Below, one piece after another: positions 59,867-64,000 of a stretch of DNA of 64,000 nucleotides. The position numbers and the translations under genes were made by a program. Position 1 is the stretch's first letter. Each line of letters opens with the position of its first letter. The notes beneath the pieces are model-generated. The model was not told the DNA's origin. It did not search any database and saw only the letters and a program-made list of their open reading frames with translations. This DNA comes from JALZMG01 sp963739975. Lineage in GTDB: Bacteria; Actinomycetota; Acidimicrobiia; Acidimicrobiales; Ilumatobacteraceae. The stretch spans positions 62,001 through 126,000 of the forward strand of contig CAVUCK010000017.1 of the NCBI GenBank assembly GCA_963739975.1, read 5' to 3'.

Positions 59867-61222
59867 TCAGTCGATCCAGTCTCGGAAGTTGACCGTCATG
59901 CTGTGGCCGTCCTCCGATGACCAGTTCGGGGTGTTGAGCACCTGCGCCTCGTCGACTTGGCGTTGCTGGTGACGGAACGTGATGGTGCCGCCGGGCGGCT
60001 CGGTCGCCGGCATGTAGACGTCGACGCCGGACAGGAACGGCCCGAGCGGGAACAGCTGGCTCGTGTTCGTGATCCCGTCGACGTTGATGTCGAAGCTCAA
60101 CACGGCGATCGTGCTCGCCGCGAATGGCGCCGTGGCGCCGTTGATGATGTTGCCCGCGCTCTCGACGTCCTGGCCGATGCGGGTCGACACCTCCAAGGTG
60201 TCGACGTTGGTGGGGTCGGTCGAGTTGTCGCCCCACCACTCCTTTTGGCGAACGATGCTCACCGTCGTGTGCGGCCCACGCTGGATGGCCGCTGACAACG
60301 GCGACCCGATCGGCGCCAAGTTGAGCCGCAGCAGATGGTTGCTGCGCACGAACGGCTCGAAGTAGAAGTGCTGGTGCAGCGGACCCTCCGGCCCTTGGCG
60401 CGTGAGCTGCAACTCGTAGTGCTTGTTGCGCTTCACCTCGAGCGGACCGAAGTTTCCATCGGCGCCGATCGCGACGGTGTGGATCGGCCCACGCGGCAGC
60501 CGCGTCCCGTCTTCGGCGCGCACCTCGTACACCTCGAGCACGCTGCCGTCGATGCCGGTGTTGGCCGGGAAGTTGAGGGCCCGGCCGGAGATCTCCAGGT
60601 GGCCGGGCTGCATCGTGATCTCCGTCGTCGCCGGCGGCTCCCCGGTGAAGAATTCGTACTGAGCGGCGAACGACTCGGCCGAGCCGACGGACTGGGTGTG
60701 ACCCTGATCGGCGAACTGCACGTTGCGCGGGCCCAGGGCGCGCGCCGGGTTGCCGCGCGCCCAGACGCCCATGCACTCCACGCCGCCGGGGCACGCCGGT
60801 GCAGAGAGCCCGTCAATGCCGATGTACTTGGCCACCCGTGCCGCCCGCTCGGGTGAGCTGTTCAAGTAGCCGAACATCACGGCCGTGCCCTGCGAGTGGC
60901 CGACGACATAGATCTGGTCCTCGCCGGTGTCGGCCATCACGTCGTCGAAGAAGGCGTCGAGGATCGGATAGATCACCGCCGGCGACGCCGACACGCGGTC
61001 GATGCCGGTGACGACGTTCGGGTAGTCGTTGCTGGCGAACCGCAACGCCTGGGTCTCGTACTGGGCGGCGGAACCGCTGAACCCGTGCACGAACACGACC
61101 GGCAGCGTGGGCGGCGCAGCGGTCGCCGGTGCCGCCGAGGCGCCCACGGTGGCCAGCACCGGGACGGCGACCAGTGCGGCGAGTAGGGCACACCAGCGGC
61201 GGCGCGACGAAGACGGCATCAT
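59867..61222 (-). CDS. Secreted alpha/beta-hydrolase (lipase-like)
   Basis: ATG 61222 follows AAAGGGGATCG. The 451-residue product has a Tat-free signal peptide (RRRWCALLAALVAVPVLATV, cleavage after an Ala-rich stretch), then a lipase fold with the oxyanion motif PVVFVHGFSGSAAQYETQAL and nucleophile elbow VVGHSQGTA. Residues after about 220 form beta-rich domains (LEISGRALNFPANTGIDGS, GGTITFRHQQRQVDEAQVLN). It resembles actinobacterial secreted lipases. The operator in its promoter suggests TetR control. Confidence 0.9.
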   Translation of the reverse strand: MMPSSSRRRWCALLAALVAVPVLATVGASAAPATAAPPTLPVVFVHGFSGSAAQYETQALRFASNDYPNVVTGIDRVSASPAVIYPILDAFFDDVMADTGEDQIYVVGHSQGTAVMFGYLNSSPERAARVAKYIGIDGLSAPACPGGVECMGVWARGNPARALGPRNVQFADQGHTQSVGSAESFAAQYEFFTGEPPATTEITMQPGHLEISGRALNFPANTGIDGSVLEVYEVRAEDGTRLPRGPIHTVAIGADGNFGPLEVKRNKHYELQLTRQGPEGPLHQHFYFEPFVRSNHLLRLNLAPIGSPLSAAIQRGPHTTVSIVRQKEWWGDNSTDPTNVDTLEVSTRIGQDVESAGNIINGATAPFAASTIAVLSFDINVDGITNTSQLFPLGPFLSGVDVYMPATEPPGGTITFRHQQRQVDEAQVLNTPNWSSEDGHSMTVNFRDWID

Positions 61223-61277
61223 CGATCCCCTTTCGACCCGGACATCCGGAGCCGACGCATCCGGCCGGCGCCTCAGC

Positions 61278-61315
61278 ACCATAAGTGACACATGAAGTCG
61301 ACGTCAACATCATGT
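61278..61315 (-). promoter_or_regulatory. Lipase-tetR promoter with overlapping TetR-type operator
   Basis: On the minus strand, -35 TTGACG (61302-61307) and -10 TATGGT (61278-61283) are 18 bp apart. A 26-bp dyad (ACATGAAGTCGACG and its mirror, 61290-61315; 22 of 26 positions symmetric) covers the -35 box. This fits repression by the TetR protein encoded by the same operon. Confidence 0.7.
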
Positions 61316-61408
61316 CCCCCGGCGACGCCGTCAGGCGTGGACGTCATGAGCGTGCGGTGCAGAGCGGGAGATCGATGACTTCCGGAGGTCGCGGCGATCG
61401 GAGAGAGC

Positions 61409-61570
61409 ATGGCTGAGACCTCGCAGACCTTCCGCACGACGCTGCTGGCCAGCGGCGGCAACAACGTCGGCATCGTGGGACGGCCGCGGTCGTCGAGGCG
61501 TTCGGGCGCGGGAAGCGGGTGCCCGTCGTCGTGACGATCGACGAGGGCAAACGTGGACTCAACAGCACCG
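61409..61570 (+). pseudogene. DUF1905-type protein remnant
   Basis: ATG 61409 reads AETSQTFRTTLLASGGNNVG, then the frame shifts and continues as TAAVVEAFGRGKRVPVVVTI, the start of a DUF1905/YdeI-like protein. It stops just before the repeated tRNA-Phe end at 61604, so the rest was lost when the island formed or was deleted. Confidence 0.6.
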
Positions 61571-61603
61571 GGCGACACAAGCCAGCACACCTGTTTGGTC
61601 CTG

Positions 61604-61675
61604 AAAGCGGAAGGTCCCCGGATCGACGCCGGGCTCGACCACCAGTATTCGGCCAGCTCAGCGTGCCTTTTCCGC
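61604..61675 (+). other. attR: Right attachment site (copy of the tRNA-Phe 3' end)
   Basis: The 41-bp core 61604-61644 is identical to 56551-56591, followed after a diverged 8-bp spacer by the 23-bp recombinase-end block (61653-61675). The tRNA 5' half is absent, so this is an att scar, not a tRNA gene. From here to 61940 I find no supported gene. Confidence 0.82.
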
Positions 61676-61940
61676 TCGACGTGCCCGTGCGCTCAGACGG
61701 GCTCAGAACGGCACACTCGTGATGCTCGGCGCGCTGCGCGGGCCGGCGGCGAGTTCACGGATGGGGTCCACGGTTCGGGATCTCGTGCAGATTGGCCAGT
61801 CGGTCGCAGCTTGACGGTTGGGCGGGACTTCTGGTTGAACCCGGGCGCGGACCCGGCGGATCACCTCCGGCGTCGCGCCGGCCTTGTGCATCGTGGCCGG
61901 CGCGTCGATGATGGAAGCCACCGCGGCCCGGAGGTGACCC

Positions 61941-62375
61941 GTGAACGTGGCATCGATCCTGTCGACGAAGGGCTCGACCGTGGAGGTTGTTGGCCCGGAC
62001 ACCTTGGCCACGGTGGCTGTGCACCGCATGGCCAGTCGGAACATCGGCTGCCTCGTGGTGGTCGACGCTGACGATCAACTGTTGGGGGTGTTCGCCGAGC
62101 GCGACGTCGTGCGGGCAATGGATCGCCACGGTGACCGCTTCTTCCGCGTCCACGTCAAGGACGTCATGGCCCGCCACGCGGCGACCTGCACGGTCGGTGA
62201 GGACCTGTCCGAAGTGATGCGGCGGATGACCTCGACCCGCCAGCGCCACCTTCCGGTGGTCGAGGACGGCCGCCTGGTCGGGCTGGTCAGCATCGGCGAC
62301 GTCGTCAAGCGCCGCCTCGACGCGCTCGAGCTGGAGACCCACGTCCTGCGCGATGTCTACCTCTCCCGCGGCTGA
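61941..62375 (+). CDS. CBS-domain pair protein
   Basis: A 144-residue stand-alone Bateman module: GTG/ATG-type start at 61941 (MNVASILSTKGSTVEVVGPD), CBS1 to about residue 65 (GCLVVVDADDQLLGVFAERD), CBS2 from about 75 (RHLPVVEDGRLVGLVSIGDV). Such proteins bind adenine nucleotides and regulate partners; no partner is evident. It lies outside the att-bounded segment. Confidence 0.9.
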   Translation: MNVASILSTKGSTVEVVGPDTLATVAVHRMASRNIGCLVVVDADDQLLGVFAERDVVRAMDRHGDRFFRVHVKDVMARHAATCTVGEDLSEVMRRMTSTRQRHLPVVEDGRLVGLVSIGDVVKRRLDALELETHVLRDVYLSRG

Positions 62376-62799
62376 CACTCCTTCATTCGACGGTCTGGTG
62401 CATTCGAGGGGTCTGCGGAGGGCGGCGCGCCAGCCGGAACCCGCCGATGGTCAGCGTTCGGTCGGCGCCAGGCGCAAGATTGGAGGCGGTCGACGGACCT
62501 CTCGACGGGACGCACGGTGACGCCTTGGCGAAGCTCAAGATCGGTCCCGGCGAACTCCAGGCCGGGCGACTCGTGCTGGATGAGTTGCTGATGGAGTCCG
62601 CTGGCGCTCGCCCACCGTGATCTCGTCGCCGAGCGCCCGGTCGCCCGGCGCGCCGGCGTGCAGCTGCGGGTCGCTCAATGTCTGGACGGCGGCGGCGACG
62701 CCGTTGAGGTCGATGGCGTTCGCCGTTGGCCCAGCCTCGCCAGGTCCCGGACGGCTCGACCGCGGTTCGTCAGGGTCCGATCAGCTCGCTCCGTCCCGC
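62376..62799. other. Non-coding or decayed sequence
   Basis: Only short unmatched frames are seen, for example LAKLKIGPGELQAGRLVLDE at 62521-62616 ending at TGA, and an Arg-rich frame after 62640. None has a start, ribosome site and family match together. It is best read as decayed island DNA. Confidence 0.4.
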
Positions 62800-63010
62800 G
62801 AGCTTCTCGCGCGTCCCGCGAATTCTCGCGTCCGCGGCGTGTCGGCTCGTGCCGTCTCATCCCGCGCTGCCAGCCGCACGATCGGTGAAATCGGCTCAGC
62901 GGTCGCCGCCCGAGCGAGGACGTCGAGGCGGTCGACGACGTCTTGGGGACGGCCCGGCATGAGGTGTCCGTAGCGTGGGGTCATCACGGCGGTTGGCCGA
63001 TTCGTCGGGA
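62800..63010 (-). pseudogene. Second tyrosine-recombinase C-terminal remnant
   Basis: The frame AVMTPRYGHLMPGRPQDVVD continues as RLDVLARAATAEPISPIVRL. It parallels the remnant at 56605 but is diverged, so it belongs to a different element. Nothing upstream resembles an integrase catalytic core. It marks a second insertion event in tandem behind tRNA-Phe. Confidence 0.55.
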
Positions 63011-63048
63011 CATTGAAGGCGCGCCAATGGGCCCCTGTGGGTGTCGTG

Positions 63049-64000
63049 GTGACGTCGCGTGCGCTGCCATTCCGCGCCCGTGCCGCCACGAGCCTGTGGC
63101 GAATGCTCTTCCACAGTCGGCTCGGACCCGACGGCCCCCTTGGGTTCACGTGGTGGCTTCCGCGTCTCCGCTGGGAACGAACCCGGGCTACGCGCCCACC
63201 GGACCTGCAGAAGTTCGAGGGAAGTCGCTACTCGCAGAATGGCGAAGACGGCATCGTCGCGGAGATCCTGCGTCGCCTTGAGGTACGCGGACGAACAGCG
63301 GTCGAGATTGGAGCAGCTGACGGTTCCGAGAATTGCACGCGAGCACTCGTCGATGATGGGTGGCGAGCCACTTGGATCGAGGCCGACGGAGAAAAGGCGG
63401 CACGGGCGATGGACGTCGGTGGGGATCGAGTCACGGTCGTCGCGGCCGCCGTCACCGCAGAGAACGTGAGGGGGATCCTCGATGCCGCACAGGTCCCGCT
63501 CGAGCCTGAGGTGCTGGCGATCGACATCGACGGCAACGACTTCTACGTTCTCGACGCCGTGTTAGCCGGGCGACGGCCACACGTCATTGTGGCCGAGTAC
63601 AACGCAATGTCCGGCCCGAGCTGGTGGGTACAGCCGTATGAGCCGGAGCGCGCCTGGGACCAAACGGCGTGGCACGGAGCGGGACTGCGCGCCTTGACGT
63701 GGTTGTGTCGGCGCCATGGGTTCGCGCTCGTGGGTTGCGACTCGACGGGTGTGAACGCCTTCTTTGTGCGGATGGAACGGGCCGACGATTTCGATCACGG
63801 CAGCGCGCACCGTCACTACATGCCACCTGCGATCCGCTTGCCGTTCGGGCATCCGTGGAGTCGCCGCAACCCACCCGCACCCCTGGCGGCCGGCGCCATC
63901 CAAACCTGGGCCCCGCCCCGATGGCCCACGAGCCGCCGACGGACGTACCTACCAGTCCTCGTCCACAACCTGGGAGGTGCGGACGCACACGGCTTCTGCA
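63049..64000 (+). CDS. FkbM-like SAM-dependent methyltransferase, truncated by the window edge
   Basis: Open to the right edge (at least 317 codons). GTG 63049 (VTSRALPFRARAATSLWRML) or ATG 63103 may be the start. Family features: FEGSRYSQNGEDGIVAEIL, TAVEIGAADGSENCTRALVD (SAM site), ATWIEADGEKAARA and VLAIDIDGNDFYVLDAV. Relatives methylate sugars or natural products and often lie in surface-polysaccharide loci. The 5' part is antisense to the recombinase remnant. Confidence 0.8.
   Translation, partial: MTSRALPFRARAATSLWRMLFHSRLGPDGPLGFTWWLPRLRWERTRATRPPDLQKFEGSRYSQNGEDGIVAEILRRLEVRGRTAVEIGAADGSENCTRALVDDGWRATWIEADGEKAARAMDVGGDRVTVVAAAVTAENVRGILDAAQVPLEPEVLAIDIDGNDFYVLDAVLAGRRPHVIVAEYNAMSGPSWWVQPYEPERAWDQTAWHGAGLRALTWLCRRHGFALVGCDSTGVNAFFVRMERADDFDHGSAHRHYMPPAIRLPFGHPWSRRNPPAPLAAGAIQTWAPPRWPTSRRRTYLPVLVHNLGGADAHGFC

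Noticed and set aside
61604..61644. A second tRNA-Phe gene
   Set aside because: Only the 3' part is present; the acceptor 5' strand, D-arm and most of the anticodon arm are missing.
61703..62044. Minus-strand ORF opposite the CBS gene
   Set aside because: It is largely antisense to the CBS gene, has no family match and no ribosome-binding site; it lies in decayed island DNA.

Overview
The window is a high-GC, gene-dense stretch of an actinobacterial chromosome. Markers for the phylum are a Rex-headed hem operon, MshA (mycothiol synthesis), two WhiB-family regulators, an RsiG-like protein, GSII plus GSI glutamine synthetases beside a GlnR-like regulator, ethylmalonyl-CoA mutase, and an aa3-type oxidase cluster whose subunit II carries cytochrome c. 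Gene order and intergenic style fit class Acidimicrobiia best, but that is an inference from gene content, not a measured phylogeny. Both edges cut genes: hemL on the left and a SAM-dependent methyltransferase on the right.

Layout. 1-7.0 kb (minus strand): acyl-CoA ligase, rex, hemA, hemC, hemD, hemB, hemL, a redox-controlled haem operon with a Rex-like operator before rex. 7.1-9.9 kb: a secreted acidic Cys protein, an L,D-transpeptidase lipoprotein and an ECF sigma factor fused to a zinc anti-sigma motif, a membrane span and an outer domain. 10-16.5 kb: proC, mshA, an XRE regulator, an RsiG homologue, a MoaD/ThiS protein, a secreted cyclophilin and several very small ORFs. 16.5-22.8 kb: acyl-CoA metabolism (3-hydroxyacyl-CoA dehydrogenase, Ecm, enoyl-CoA hydratase), aat and nadE. 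23-26 kb: nitrogen assimilation (glnII, a GSI, a GlnR-like regulator). 26-33.5 kb: hydrolases, a PLP decarboxylase, tag, RidA, and a DNA methyltransferase with a possible nuclease-like C-terminus. 33.5-38.3 kb: Fe-S handling (ErpA, SufR-like, Mrp) and thiol-redox export (TlpA, CcdA). 38.5-39.5 kb: two WhiB7-like genes, one behind a small ORF and an intrinsic terminator. 39.6-45 kb: glycosyltransferase, quinone oxidoreductase, orn, pdxH, serS. 45-55.3 kb: a large terminal-oxidase cluster. 55.4-56.6 kb: clpS, a DUF2017 gene and tRNA-Glu, tRNA-Asp and tRNA-Phe. 56.6-63 kb: a decayed island behind tRNA-Phe, with a repeated tRNA 3' end, recombinase and IS110 remnants, a GH15 glycosidase, a lipase-tetR pair and a CBS protein.

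The most unusual finding is in the oxidase cluster. Besides a normal CtaC-CtaD-CtaE set there is a second subunit I paralogue in which every one of the six haem/copper histidine ligands is replaced. A second subunit III lacking its hallmark motifs and a fused CtaF-like membrane protein are encoded with it. This looks like a retained, non-catalytic oxidase-like module. The genome also carries several families of short intergenic palindromes, two of which form the last codons of genes, and a 66-bp tandem array next to ctaB. Four otherwise intact genes each carry one single-base frameshift, which may reflect assembly indels rather than decay.
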